Shown piece after piece: positions 1 to 11,240 of a DNA stretch of 51,458 bases. Every line of letters begins with the position of its first letter. Position 1 is the stretch's first letter. The stretch lies in the NCBI GenBank assembly GCA_007128135.1, contig SKYA01000042.1:1-51458 (forward strand), given 5' to 3'. The translations under genes and the position numbers were made by a program. The stretch is from Paracoccaceae bacterium. Its GTDB lineage: Bacteria > Pseudomonadota > Alphaproteobacteria > Rhodobacterales > Rhodobacteraceae. The notes under the pieces were generated by a model, which did not search any database, had not been told where the DNA came from, and saw only the letters and a program-made list of their open reading frames with translations.

Positions 1-491
1 AGCGCGCGCGGCACCTCGCAAAGGGGAATATGGATGGTGACCGGCACCACGCGCAACGTCGGACACGCAAGCATCATCACCACCGGGACCCCGCCTGCCA
101 GTTCGGCCAGATACTCGGTATGGCCGGGACTGGCAAAGCCTGCCCCGGCCTTGAGCGCGGCCTTGTTGATCGGGCATGTCACGATCCCCGCGACCTCACC
201 GGATTGTGCCAGCCCAACTGCCCGCGCAATCACCGCGACAATCGCGGGTGCGTTGGCGGGGTCGGGCTGGCCGAAGCGGGCGGGGGCAGGGAAGGGGTGC
301 GCGAGCACCGGCAACACATCGCGCGGCACATCTCGCGCCACCTCCGGCGACAGGACCTCCACCCATGCCGCCCCTGCGGGCAGATGCGCCGGATCTCCCA
401 GCCAGACAAAGGGCACATCCCCGGCGCGACGCGCCTTGAGCGCAATCTCGGGGCCTATTCCTGACGGGTCGCCACAGGTCATTGCCAGCAT
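1..491 (-). CDS. pdxA: 4-hydroxythreonine-4-phosphate dehydrogenase PdxA (N-terminal part; cut by window edge)
   Basis: The frame reads from an ATG at 491 to the window edge without a stop, so only about 163 N-terminal residues are present. The start MLAMTCGDPSGIGPEIALKA is the PdxA N-terminal signature, and a VTCPINKAAL segment followed by FASPGHTEYLAELAG is the family core that carries substrate- and metal-binding residues. PdxA oxidises 4-phosphohydroxy-L-threonine with NAD in the DXP-dependent vitamin B6 pathway, in the cytosol. An in-frame ATG at 482 and a TTG at 512 are other possible starts; 491 gives the usual short lead-in to the GDPSG motif. The next gene upstream is the DUF2059 gene on the same strand, 47 bases away. 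Confidence 0.9.
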   Translation of the reverse strand, partial: MLAMTCGDPSGIGPEIALKARRAGDVPFVWLGDPAHLPAGAAWVEVLSPEVARDVPRDVLPVLAHPFPAPARFGQPDPANAPAIVAVIARAVGLAQSGEVAGIVTCPINKAALKAGAGFASPGHTEYLAELAGGVPVVMMLACPTLRVVPVTIHIPLCEVPRA

Positions 492-538
492 TGTCCCCGC
501 GGCCCTTTCCAAGCTTCTTTCAGACAGTCCCGACCGCC

Positions 539-1039
539 TCAGTCGAGGATTTCCATCAGCTTCGGCAGGATCACCTCCATGCGGCTTTCCACCAGTTCCA
601 TGGTCATGGGCATCTGGGCCTCGGCCAGTTGCGGCAGCTTCAGCATCACAGACCGTCCCGCCGGGGTCATGTAGAAGGCGTAAAGTTCCTCGATCTCGGT
701 CAGGGTGAAGAGATCGGCCATGATCTCGTCCTGCGCGCGCATGATCTCGACCATCGGCTCGGCCATGTTCTCGAGATAAAGCTCCTCGATCGCGGCCTCC
801 TGCGCCTCGCTCACCTCGACACCGCCGGCCCGCACCTGCGCCAGCAGCGGCCGATACATGGTGCGCACAAGCTCTGCCACGTCCAGATCCTCGAGCGTTG
901 CGGCAATATAGGCCTGGGCGACGGTCAGCCGCGCATCGCGCCCGGCATCGGCATACGCCGCCAGAGGCGGCAGGCAAAGCGCAAGTGCACAGACGAGGCC
1001 GGCGAGGGCCGTCCGGGGCGCGCGTGAGAAATACAGCAT
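539..1039 (-). CDS. Secreted DUF2059 family protein
   Basis: 166 residues. The N-terminus has a basic stretch and a hydrophobic core ending in an AYA-DA type signal peptidase site near residue 31, so the protein is probably periplasmic. The rest is helical and matches the DUF2059 pattern, including the FYMTPAGRSVMLKLPQL segment near the C-terminus. The family has no established biochemical role. The ATG at 1039 was chosen over an in-frame start at 1069 because AAAGGA lies six to seven bases upstream and the signal peptide then starts normally. It lies between mnmA and pdxA on the same strand, but nothing in the sequence ties it to either pathway. Confidence 0.8.
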   Translation of the reverse strand: MLYFSRAPRTALAGLVCALALCLPPLAAYADAGRDARLTVAQAYIAATLEDLDVAELVRTMYRPLLAQVRAGGVEVSEAQEAAIEELYLENMAEPMVEIMRAQDEIMADLFTLTEIEELYAFYMTPAGRSVMLKLPQLAEAQMPMTMELVESRMEVILPKLMEILD

Positions 1040-1142
1040 GAACAATCCTTTCAAGATGAAAAACGACAAAGACGACCGGATCGTGTCACCCTAGCGTGCG
1101 CAGCGCGGCTCGGAAAGCGCCTTGCGGCGGGAAAAGGGCGGA

Positions 1143-2282
1143 TCACTGCCCCTTCCAGATCCAGCCGCCGCCCAGCACCCGGCTGCTCCGGGGTGCATAG
1201 AAGACACAGGCCTGACCCGGACTGACCCCTTGCTCGGGGCTCAGCAATTCGACCTCGGCCTCGGTCGCGGACAGCGGGCGCACCAGTGCGGGTGCGGGTG
1301 GGCGCGTCGAGCGCAGCTTGACCTCCAGCACCCATTCCGGACACGAGGTGAAGGGCGCGTCCCCCAGCCAGTTGACCTCGCGCACCGGCACCGTGCGCGT
1401 GGCAAGCGCTGCCTTCGGCCCCACCACCACACGCCGCGCCTCGGGATCGAGTCGCACGACATAGAGCGGTTCGGCCAGCCCCCCGATGCCCAGCCCCTTG
1501 CGCTGCCCGATCGTGTAATGAATCACACCATCATGGCGCCCCAGCACATGGCCGTCCAGGTCGACAATCTCGCCCGGCTCGGCAGCACCTGGGCGCAGCT
1601 TCTCGATGACACGCGCATAATTCCCGTCGGGCACGAAGCAGATGTCCTGGCTGTCAGGCTTGTCGGCCACGCTCAGACCGTGACGCGCGGCAAGTGAGCG
1701 GGTCTCGGCCTTGGTTTCCAGATGGCCCAGCGGAAAGCGCAGGTAGTCAAGCTGCTTGGGCGTGGTCGAGAACAGGAAATAGCTCTGGTCGCGCACCGGG
1801 TCGGCGGCGCGGTGCAATTCCGGCCCAAGCGCGCCGATCTTGCGCTGGATGTAATGCCCGGTCGCCATGCAGTCCGCCCCCAGATCGCGCGCGGTCTCCA
1901 TCAGGTCGCGGAATTTCACCCGCTCGTTGCAGCGGATGCAGGGCACAGGGGTGGCGCCTGCGAGATAGGCATCGGCGAATTCATCGATCACCGAGTCGCG
2001 GAACTGCGATTCGTAATCGAGCACATAATGGGGAAACCCCATCGCCTCGGCCACGCGCCGCGCATCATGGATGTCACGCCCCGCACAGCAGGCCCCTTTC
2101 TTCGCAAGCGCCGCGCCATGGTCGTAAAGCTGCAGCGTGACACCCACCACGTCATAGCCCTCGCGCGCCAGTTCTGCGGCAACAACGGAACTGTCCACGC
2201 CGCCCGACATGGCCACGACCACCCGCGTCTCGGCGGGCGGCTTGGGCAGGCCAAGCGAATTCAGGGGTGGATCATAGGGCAT
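1143..2282 (-). CDS. mnmA: tRNA-specific 2-thiouridylase MnmA
   Basis: 379 residues, the usual length for alphaproteobacterial MnmA. The ATP-pyrophosphatase PP-loop SGGVDSS is at residues 26-32. The two catalytic cysteines are visible as C118 in the RCNERVKF motif and C215 in [11 protein letters not shown]. MnmA activates U34 of the Lys, Glu and Gln tRNAs with ATP and inserts sulfur passed along a persulfide relay, giving 2-thiouridine. A second tRNA-wobble or T-loop modification pair, trmFO and gluQ, lies about 6 kb further on but in a separate operon. It is followed on the same strand by the DUF2059 gene after a 103-base gap. Confidence 0.96.
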   Translation of the reverse strand: MPYDPPLNSLGLPKPPAETRVVVAMSGGVDSSVVAAELAREGYDVVGVTLQLYDHGAALAKKGACCAGRDIHDARRVAEAMGFPHYVLDYESQFRDSVIDEFADAYLAGATPVPCIRCNERVKFRDLMETARDLGADCMATGHYIQRKIGALGPELHRAADPVRDQSYFLFSTTPKQLDYLRFPLGHLETKAETRSLAARHGLSVADKPDSQDICFVPDGNYARVIEKLRPGAAEPGEIVDLDGHVLGRHDGVIHYTIGQRKGLGIGGLAEPLYVVRLDPEARRVVVGPKAALATRTVPVREVNWLGDAPFTSCPEWVLEVKLRSTRPPAPALVRPLSATEAEVELLSPEQGVSPGQACVFYAPRSSRVLGGGWIWKGQ

Positions 2283-2428
2283 CGGGCCTCTCCGGTGACG
2301 ATGCGTCGGAATATAGGAAAAAGCAATCTATTCTCAAGCCCCGTAACCCGTTCCGGTCAACCCTGCATTAAGGACATGGCGCGATTCTGACCCCATCCAG
2401 AGGGTATGGGTGAAGAAGGACGACAACG

Positions 2429-2707
2429 ATGTATATCAAGAGAGTGGACGGGCCCCGCGCTGTCACGCTTGCCGATGGCACTATCCTGACCCTGGCCGAC
2501 CTGCCGCCGAAGGAAACCCGGCGCTGGGTCGCAAGCCGCAAGGCAACGGTCATTCACGCGGTCGATCACGGGCTGATCTCGAAGAAGGCGGCGCTTGAAC
2601 GCTACGGATTGTCGGAAGAGGAGTTCGACCTGTGGCGCAAGGCGATCCATGACCATGGCATTGATGCGCTGAAAGTCACGGCCTTGCAGAAATATCGACA
2701 ACTTTAA
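2429..2707 (+). CDS. sciP: CtrA inhibitor SciP (DUF1153)
   Basis: 92 residues, all helix-forming, with a helix-turn-helix-like centre (HAVDHGLISKKAALERYGLSEEEF). This is the DUF1153 family, whose Caulobacter member SciP binds CtrA and blocks recruitment of RNA polymerase at CtrA-dependent promoters. The start ATG at 2429 has GAAGGA about 7-12 bases upstream. The gene ends 85 bases before ctrA on the same strand, and its TAA stop codon forms part of a TTAA-N7-TTAA box. The adjacency suggests linked expression of the regulator and its antagonist; that is inference from position. Confidence 0.92.
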   Translation: MYIKRVDGPRAVTLADGTILTLADLPPKETRRWVASRKATVIHAVDHGLISKKAALERYGLSEEEFDLWRKAIHDHGIDALKVTALQKYRQL

Positions 2708-2718
2708 GTTGTTTTTAA
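2704..2718 (+). promoter_or_regulatory. Candidate CtrA binding box TTAA-N7-TTAA
   Basis: TTAAGTTGTTTTTAA is an exact TTAA-N7-TTAA, the consensus spacing for CtrA boxes. It overlaps the sciP stop codon and lies 75-89 bases before the ctrA start. Two further TTAAC half-sites lie at 2746-2750 and 2771-2775, closer to the gene. Autoregulation of ctrA by CtrA is established in Caulobacter; that it happens here is inferred from the site. At about 65% G+C the pattern is expected about 0.05 times per window by chance. Confidence 0.65.
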
Positions 2719-2792
2719 AATCGATTTGTGCACGGTAACGAGGAGTTAACTTTTTTGCGCAACGGTAAGGTTAACGGCATAAGAGGAGAACC

Positions 2793-3521
2793 TTGATGCG
2801 TGTCCTGCTTGTTGAAGACGATACCACCACCTCCCGCAGTATCGAGTTGATGCTGACGCATTCCAATTTCAACGTCTATTGCACGGATCTCGGCGAGGAT
2901 GCGGTCGAACTCAGCAAGCTCTACGACTATGACCTGATCCTGCTGGATCTCAACCTGCCCGACATGGCCGGGCTCGAGGTTCTGCGCCAGATCAGGTTGG
3001 CACGGGTGGACACGCCGATCCTCATTCTCACCGGCGACACCAACACCGAAACCAAGCTGCGCGGTTTCGGAGGCGGTGCGGATGACTATCTGACCAAGCC
3101 CTTCCACCGCGAGGAACTTGTTGCACGCATCCACGCCATCATCCGCCGCAGCCAGGGACACGCGCAATCCATGATCCGGACCGGCAAGATCTGCGTCAAT
3201 CTGGATGCCAAGACCGTCGAGGTCGAGGGCAAGACCGTGCATCTGACGGGCAAGGAATACCAGATGTTCGAACTGCTGAGCCTGCGCAAGGGCACCACGT
3301 TGACCAAGGAGATGTTCCTCAACCATCTTTATGGCGGCATGGACGAACCCGAACTGAAGATCATCGATGTTTTCATCTGCAAGCTGCGCAAGAAACTCGC
3401 CGAGGCTACGGGGGGCGAGAACTATATCGATACGGTCTGGGGCCGTGGATATGTGTTGCGCGACCCGGTCGAGAACGACGTGTCCCTTGCCAACCAGCCA
3501 GGCAAGGCGCTGTCCGCCTGA
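2793..3521 (+). CDS. ctrA: Cell-cycle response regulator CtrA
   Basis: 242 residues in two domains. The receiver domain (1 to about 115) has the acidic pair E7/D8-D9, the phosphorylatable D51 in [11 protein letters not shown], the ILTGD switch and K101 in the LTKPF motif. The winged-helix DNA-binding domain (about 125-228) contains [13 protein letters not shown] and the recognition region ending in TVWGRGYVL. CtrA is the master cell-cycle regulator of Alphaproteobacteria; in Rhodobacteraceae it is mainly known for controlling flagella, motility-linked genes and gene transfer agents. The ribosome site is AGAGGAG seven bases before the ATG. A 9-bp perfect inverted repeat follows the stop codon by five bases. 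Confidence 0.97.
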   Translation: MMRVLLVEDDTTTSRSIELMLTHSNFNVYCTDLGEDAVELSKLYDYDLILLDLNLPDMAGLEVLRQIRLARVDTPILILTGDTNTETKLRGFGGGADDYLTKPFHREELVARIHAIIRRSQGHAQSMIRTGKICVNLDAKTVEVEGKTVHLTGKEYQMFELLSLRKGTTLTKEMFLNHLYGGMDEPELKIIDVFICKLRKKLAEATGGENYIDTVWGRGYVLRDPVENDVSLANQPGKALSA

Positions 3522-6243
<2,722 letters not shown>

Positions 6244-6244
6244 C

Positions 6245-8335
6245 ATGGCCAGCCGGCCCGAGATCCTGTTTCCGCTTTTCGCTGCGCTGGACGTGCTGGA
6301 GGGAATCGGACCCAAGACCGCGCGTCATTTCGCGACGATGGACATCGAGACCCCGCGCGATCTGCTGTTTCACCTGCCCCATAACCTGATCGACCGTACC
6401 CGGCGCGAGACGATTCGCGGCCTCGACATGCCGGCAATGGCCACGGTCGAGGTGACCGTGGGCGCGCATCAGCCCGCCCGCGCGCGTGGGCGGCCCTACC
6501 GGGTGCAGGTGCGCGACAGCCTGCAGGAGTTCCAGCTTGTCTTCTTTCAGGCGCGCGGCGACTATCTGCACAAGTTACTTCCCACCGGCCAGAAGCGGCT
6601 GGTCTCGGGCAAGGTGGAACTGTTCGACGGAATCGCGCAGATGGTCCATCCCGACTATGTCCTGCGACCCGACGAGGCCGAGACACTACCGCGGGTCGAA
6701 CCGGTCTATCCGCTGACCGCCGGGATCACGCAGAAGGCCCTGCACAAGGCCGCCCATGGCGCGATTGCCCGTGCGCCCGAGCTTGCCGAATGGATCGACC
6801 CGGCGCTGAAGGCGCGCGAAGGCTGGCCCGACTGGCGCACGGCAATCGGACAGGTCCATGCGCCCCGGAGTCTGGCCGATCTTGCCGCCAGCACGCCTGC
6901 GCGCGCGCGGCTGGCCTATGACGAACTGATGGCGCATCAACTGACGCTGGCACTTGCGCGGGCCCGACAGCGCCGCAAGCCGGGGCGGGTCAGTCAGGGG
7001 ACAGGCGCGCTTGCGGCCCGTGTTCTGGCAGCCCTCGACTACGCACCCACGGGCGCGCAGACCCGCGCGATTGCCGAGATCACCGCCGACATGGCCGCCG
7101 GGCGGCGCATGAACCGGCTGTTGCAGGGCGATGTGGGCGCAGGCAAGACGCTGGTGGCCTTCATGGCGCTTCTGACAGCGGTCGAGGCAGGCGGGCAGGG
7201 GGTGATGATGGCCCCGACCGAAATCCTCGCCCGCCAGCATCTCGAAAGCCTGACCCCGCTGGCACGGGCCGCCGGTGTCTCGCTCACGCTGATGACCGGG
7301 CGTGACAAGGGGACCGAACGCGCCGCCAAACGCGCCGATGTGGCCGAGGGGCGCGCGCAGATCGTGCTGGGCACGCATGCCGTGTTCCAGAAGGGCGTCG
7401 AATTCGCCGATCTGCGGCTGGCCATCATCGACGAGCAGCACCGTTTCGGCGTGGCGCAGCGCGCGGCCCTTGCCGGCAAGGCCGAAAACGCGGATGTGCT
7501 GGTGATGACTGCCACGCCGATTCCGCGTTCGCTGGCGCTTGCCCAGTATGGCGACATGGATGTGTCCGTGCTGGACGAGAAACCCCCGGGCCGACAGCCG
7601 GTCGCGACCGCACTGGTCTCGACCGCGCGGCTGGAGGAAGTGATCGCGCATCTGCGCACGGCCATGGCCGAAGGACGGCAGGCTTACTGGGTCTGCCCGC
7701 TGGTCGAGGAATCCGAGGTCAGCACCCTGACCGCGGCCGAAGCCCGTTTCGAGCATCTGCGCGCAGCCCTGGGCGAGGGGGTGGTCGGGCTGGTGCATGG
7801 CCAGCTCCCCCCGGCCGAGAAGGACGCCGCCATGGCCCGCTTCGTTGCCGGCGAGACGAAACTGCTGGTGGCGACAACCGTGATCGAGGTGGGCGTGAAT
7901 GTGCCCAATGCGTCGATCATGGTGATCGAGCGTGCCGAGAGTTTCGGGCTGGCACAGTTGCACCAGTTGCGCGGGCGGGTGGGACGCGGCGCTGCCGCCT
8001 CGACCTGCCTGCTGATGTACGAGCCGCCGCTTGGCGAGACTGCGGTGCGGCGCCTGAAACTGCTGCGCGACACCGAGGACGGCTTTCGGATTGCCGAAGA
8101 AGACATGGCCATTCGCGGCGCGGGTGACCTGATCGGCACCGCGCAATCGGGCCTTCCGCGATTCCGCGTGGCCGATCTGGAACGCCAGTCCGGGCTGATG
8201 ACGCTCGCGCAGCAGGATGCACGCAAACTGCTCTCGGATGACCCGGCACTGGAGAGCGCGCGCGGCAAGGCCGCGCGGGTGCTTTTGTGGCTGATGCAGC
8301 AGGACCGTGCCATCCGCTATCTCTCGATCGGTTAA
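6245..8335 (+). CDS. recG: ATP-dependent DNA helicase RecG
   Basis: 696 residues. An N-terminal wedge domain (IGPKTARHF, LLFHLPHNLIDR) is followed by the helicase core: Walker A GDVGAGKT at 295-302, DEQH box in IIDEQHRFG, TATPIPRSLAL, then motifs IV-VI including TTVIEVGVNVPNA and QLRGRVGRG. RecG regresses stalled forks and unwinds branched DNA. It starts one base after the ligA stop, so translation is probably coupled. Immediately after its stop codon, with a one-base gap, lies the LexA-type box of the next transcription unit; recG itself does not appear to be under that box. Confidence 0.97.
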   Translation: MASRPEILFPLFAALDVLEGIGPKTARHFATMDIETPRDLLFHLPHNLIDRTRRETIRGLDMPAMATVEVTVGAHQPARARGRPYRVQVRDSLQEFQLVFFQARGDYLHKLLPTGQKRLVSGKVELFDGIAQMVHPDYVLRPDEAETLPRVEPVYPLTAGITQKALHKAAHGAIARAPELAEWIDPALKAREGWPDWRTAIGQVHAPRSLADLAASTPARARLAYDELMAHQLTLALARARQRRKPGRVSQGTGALAARVLAALDYAPTGAQTRAIAEITADMAAGRRMNRLLQGDVGAGKTLVAFMALLTAVEAGGQGVMMAPTEILARQHLESLTPLARAAGVSLTLMTGRDKGTERAAKRADVAEGRAQIVLGTHAVFQKGVEFADLRLAIIDEQHRFGVAQRAALAGKAENADVLVMTATPIPRSLALAQYGDMDVSVLDEKPPGRQPVATALVSTARLEEVIAHLRTAMAEGRQAYWVCPLVEESEVSTLTAAEARFEHLRAALGEGVVGLVHGQLPPAEKDAAMARFVAGETKLLVATTVIEVGVNVPNASIMVIERAESFGLAQLHQLRGRVGRGAAASTCLLMYEPPLGETAVRRLKLLRDTEDGFRIAEEDMAIRGAGDLIGTAQSGLPRFRVADLERQSGLMTLAQQDARKLLSDDPALESARGKAARVLLWLMQQDRAIRYLSIG

Positions 8336-8336
8336 T

Positions 8337-8381
8337 GTTCCATTAATGTTCTTGACATGATCGCAGGTGTGTGAGAACAAT
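8337..8381 (+). promoter_or_regulatory. LexA-type SOS box and promoter for the 33-aa peptide gene
   Basis: GTTCCATTAATGTTC at 8337-8351 is an exact GTTC-N7-GTTC, the LexA operator consensus of Alphaproteobacteria. It abuts a consensus -35 hexamer TTGACA at 8352-8357. A weak -10 (AACAAT, 8376-8381) follows with an 18-base spacer. A repressor bound here would cover the -35 region. The motif is expected about once per window by chance at this G+C, so the placement directly on a promoter in front of a small gene is the real evidence. Confidence 0.72.
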
Positions 8382-8410
8382 ACGGCAACAAACAGCCAAA
8401 GGAGGATGTG

Positions 8411-8512
8411 ATGTTCCGAAATGTTCCCGCCACGTTCTGGCAAGACCTCACCGGCGCCGTCGCCCTTGGCGTTCTGGTTATCGTCACGCTCCACCTGCCG
8501 CTGTTTGCCTGA
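8411..8512 (+). CDS. 33-residue single-pass membrane peptide, probably SOS-induced
   Basis: The reading frame begins [12 protein letters not shown] and continues into a hydrophobic stretch (about residues 13-32, [20 protein letters not shown]) before the stop. It has a short polar N-terminus carrying R3 and D12 and one membrane segment that nearly fills the rest. The ribosome site AAAGGAGG five bases before the ATG is the strongest in this region. It is framed by its own LexA box and promoter upstream and a strong intrinsic terminator downstream, so it is a complete independent transcription unit. I do not recognise it as a named family. In size, topology and regulation it parallels SidA of Caulobacter, a 29-residue SOS-induced inner-membrane inhibitor of cell division; homology is not claimed. 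Confidence 0.75.
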   Translation: MFRNVPATFWQDLTGAVALGVLVIVTLHLPLFA

Positions 8513-8540
8513 GACCTGCGCACTGCCTCGACCCAGCCTC

Positions 8541-8576
8541 GCGCCGCCATGCCGCCCCGCATGTGCGGCGCTTTTT
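8541..8576 (+). terminator. Intrinsic terminator after the 33-aa peptide gene
   Basis: GCGCCGC-CATGC (8541-8552) pairs with GCATG-t-GCGGCGC (8559-8571), giving a 12-bp stem with one bulged base and a six-base loop, followed by TTTTT at 8572-8576. It separates the peptide gene from trmFO. Confidence 0.85.
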
Positions 8577-8640
8577 CTTCGCGTTTGCCAAGCAGGTGCA
8601 GACTGGCTATCTCAGGAGAGTGTCAGGCAGGAGAAGGCAG

Positions 8641-9993
8641 ATGAGCGAGGCGCTGCATATCGTGGGCGGTGGCATGGCGGGGGCCGAAGCGGCATGGCAG
8701 GCCGCCAATGCCGGTGTGAAGGTGGTCCTGCACGAGATGCGTCCCACGCGCGGCACCTTTGCCCATCAGACCGACCATCTGGCCGAGATGGTCTGCTCGA
8801 ACTCCTTCCGTTCGGATGATGACGAACAGAATGCGGTGGGCCTGTTGCACTGGGAGATGCGCGCCGCCGGTGGCCTGATCATGGCCATGGCCGACCGCCA
8901 TGCCCTGCCTGCGGGCGGTGCGCTGGCGGTGGACCGCGACGCTTTTGCCCAGGCCGTGACCGAACGGTTGCGCACGCATCCCGGCATTCACGTGGAGCGA
9001 GGCGAGATCACCAGCCTGCCCGAGCGCGGGCACTGGATCATTGCGACCGGGCCGCTGACCTCGGACGCGCTGGGCGCGGCGATCCGCGCCGAGACCGGCG
9101 CCGAGGCACTGGCCTTTTTCGACGCCATCGCGCCTATCGTCTATTTCGACAGTATCGACATGACCAGGGCGTGGTTCCAGTCGCGCTATGACAAGGGCGA
9201 GACCGAGCAGGAGCGCACGGCCTATCTCAACTGCCCGATGACGCGGGCGCAATACGAGGCCTTCATCGACGCGTTGCTGGCTGCCGACAAGACCGAGTTC
9301 CACGAGGGCGAAACCGCCGGGTATTTCGACGGCTGCCTGCCCATCGAGGTCATGGCCGAACGCGGGCGCGAGACATTGCGCCATGGGCCGATGAAGCCCG
9401 TCGGGCTGACCAACCCGCACGCACCGGACCACAAGCCCCATGCCGTGGTGCAGTTGCGCCGCGACAATGCGCTAGGCACGCTCTACAACATCGTAGGCTT
9501 CCAGACCAAGATGAAGTATGGCGCGCAAACCGATGTTTTCAGAATGATTCCCGGTCTTGAAAATGCAAGCTTCGCGCGTCTTGGCGGAATCCATCGCAAC
9601 ACCTTTCTCAATTCGCCAACGCTGCTGGACGATCATCTGCGGATGAAATCGCGCCCGCATATCCGCTTTGCAGGCCAGATTACCGGGGTCGAGGGCTATG
9701 TCGAATCCGCCGCCATGGGGTTGCTTGCGGGGCGTCTTGCCGCAGGCGAGATTCTGGGCCATCGCGCCAGCGCGCCCCCGCGCGAGACGGCCATGGGCGC
9801 GCTTGTCCATCACATCACCGGCGGGGCCGAGGCCAAGACCTTTCAGCCGATGAATGTCAATTTCGGCCTGTTTCCGCCCATTGATGCCAGAGGCGGGCGC
9901 CGGGGCCGCCGCGACCGCTTCAGGGCCTATACCGACCGTGCAAAAGCGGCCTTCACCCAATGGCTGGGCGCGCAGGCGCGCAATGCCGCCTGA
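8641..9993 (+). CDS. trmFO: tRNA (uracil-54-C5)-methyltransferase TrmFO, folate/FAD-dependent
   Basis: 450 residues from the ATG at 8641, which has AGGAG about nine bases upstream; the frame is open further 5' but lacks family sequence there. The FAD-binding motif [12 protein letters not shown] begins at residue 7, followed by the family block [19 protein letters not shown] and the late segment [28 protein letters not shown]. TrmFO makes ribothymidine at position 54 of tRNA, taking the methyl carbon from methylenetetrahydrofolate and reducing it with FADH2. This is the route used in organisms without TrmA. Its 3' end overlaps gluQ by 11 bases. Confidence 0.96.
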   Translation: MSEALHIVGGGMAGAEAAWQAANAGVKVVLHEMRPTRGTFAHQTDHLAEMVCSNSFRSDDDEQNAVGLLHWEMRAAGGLIMAMADRHALPAGGALAVDRDAFAQAVTERLRTHPGIHVERGEITSLPERGHWIIATGPLTSDALGAAIRAETGAEALAFFDAIAPIVYFDSIDMTRAWFQSRYDKGETEQERTAYLNCPMTRAQYEAFIDALLAADKTEFHEGETAGYFDGCLPIEVMAERGRETLRHGPMKPVGLTNPHAPDHKPHAVVQLRRDNALGTLYNIVGFQTKMKYGAQTDVFRMIPGLENASFARLGGIHRNTFLNSPTLLDDHLRMKSRPHIRFAGQITGVEGYVESAAMGLLAGRLAAGEILGHRASAPPRETAMGALVHHITGGAEAKTFQPMNVNFGLFPPIDARGGRRGRRDRFRAYTDRAKAAFTQWLGAQARNAA

Positions 9994-10828
9994 GCGCGTC
10001 ACCCGCTTCGCCCCATCGCCAACGGGTCCGCTGCATCTGGGCCATGCCTATTCCGCGTTGATCGCGGCACAGCGCGCCGGGGCAGGGCGCTTTCTGCTTC
10101 GGATCGAGGATATCGACCGCGCGCGCAGCCGCCCGGCATGGGAAGCACAGATTTTCGACGACCTGCACTGGCTTGGCCTGCGCTGGCCCATACCGGTGAT
10201 GCGCCAGTCCGACCGGTTGCCCGCCTATCGCGCCGCGCTCGACCGTCTTGGCGCGATGGGGGTGCTCTATCCGTGCCGCTGCAGCCGCGCCGATATCCGT
10301 GCAGCACTTGCAGCCCCGCAGGAGGGCGCAGCGCAGCACGGGCCGGACGGGCTGATCTATCCGGGCAACTGCCGGGGGCGGCCTGTAGGCGAGGCCGGGC
10401 CAGATGACGCACTCCGGCTCGACCTGCGCGCGGCGCTGGCGCTGACAGGGCCATTGGCGTTCCGCGAACTGGGGCCTGTCCATGCCGGCATGCACCGGCC
10501 CGAGCCGGACAGGATTCTGGCCGAGGTAGGCGACGTCGTGCTGGCGCGACGGGACATGGGAACCTCCTATCACCTTGCGGTCGTGGTCGATGATGCTGCA
10601 CAGGGCATCACCGAAGTGACGCGGGGCGCCGACCTGTTTGACGCCACGATGATCCATGTCCTGCTTCAGGTCTTGCTTGAGATTTCGTCACCAACATATT
10701 GGCATCACGATCTTATCCGTGACGAATCTGGCAGGCGCCTTGCCAAGCGTGACGATGCCCGCGCGATTGCGCATTATCGCGCCGAAGGTGCCACGCCCGA
10801 AGATATCCGCGCTATGGTCGGTCTGTGA
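9983..10828 (+). CDS. gluQ: Glutamyl-queuosine tRNA(Asp) synthetase GluQ
   Basis: 281 residues from the ATG at 9983, inside the end of trmFO. It is a truncated GluRS-like class I catalytic domain lacking the anticodon-binding part. The HIGH motif is HLGH (residues 18-21) in [18 protein letters not shown], the KMSKS equivalent is LAKRDDA near the C-terminus, and the zinc ligand pattern CRCSR ... YPGNC is present. GluQ attaches glutamate to the queuosine base at position 34 of tRNA(Asp) and so acts in tRNA modification, not translation charging. The overlap with trmFO suggests coupled translation. The 3' end overlaps the convergent hisI by 17 bases. Confidence 0.94.
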   Translation: MPPERVTRFAPSPTGPLHLGHAYSALIAAQRAGAGRFLLRIEDIDRARSRPAWEAQIFDDLHWLGLRWPIPVMRQSDRLPAYRAALDRLGAMGVLYPCRCSRADIRAALAAPQEGAAQHGPDGLIYPGNCRGRPVGEAGPDDALRLDLRAALALTGPLAFRELGPVHAGMHRPEPDRILAEVGDVVLARRDMGTSYHLAVVVDDAAQGITEVTRGADLFDATMIHVLLQVLLEISSPTYWHHDLIRDESGRRLAKRDDARAIAHYRAEGATPEDIRAMVGL

Positions 10829-11180
10829 CCGGCGCCATCAACTCCACTTCGATCCCCTCGCGCACGGCCGTGTAGAAGCAGCTCTGCCGCAGCGTGTGGC
10901 AGGCAGGCCCTGTCTGTTCGACCAGCACCAGCAGGCAGTCGCGGTCGCAGTCGAACCGGAAATCCACCAGCCGCTGCTCATGCCCAGAGCTTTCGCCCTT
11001 CACCCAGAAGACCTGACGCGAACGGGACCAGTAGGTGACACGCCCTGTTGCAAGCGTGCGCAGCACGGACTCGGCATTCATCCAGGCCATCATCAGCACC
11101 TGCCCCGAGCCATGGTCCTGCGCAATGGCCGGGATCAGGCCGTTTTCGTCGTAACATAGGGTTTGCGGATCGAAACGCAT
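10812..11180 (-). CDS. hisI: Phosphoribosyl-AMP cyclohydrolase HisI
   Basis: 122 residues, a stand-alone cyclohydrolase without a fused HisE domain. The family core is clear: VLMMAWMNAESV, GRVTYWSRSRQVFWVKGESSGHEQ, then the metal-binding DCDRDCLLVLVEQTGPACHT and SCFY. It opens the adenine ring of PR-AMP in the third step of histidine synthesis. The position after CHT is leucine here; it is variable in the family. The gene converges on gluQ with a 17-base overlap of coding ends and is divergent from the NifU-like gene, with 60 bases between the two start codons for shared promoters. Confidence 0.95.
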   Translation of the reverse strand: MRFDPQTLCYDENGLIPAIAQDHGSGQVLMMAWMNAESVLRTLATGRVTYWSRSRQVFWVKGESSGHEQRLVDFRFDCDRDCLLVLVEQTGPACHTLRQSCFYTAVREGIEVELMAPVTDRP

Positions 11181-11240
11181 GCATTATCTCATTGGGCAAC
11201 ACAGCCCCCTGATAGCGCAGGGCGAAGCCAAGGAAAAGCC

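Noticed and set aside
8371-8640. 90-codon upstream extension of trmFO
   Set aside because: The extension passes through the small peptide gene and its terminator and lacks FAD-domain sequence; the ATG at 8641 has a ribosome site directly before the family motif.
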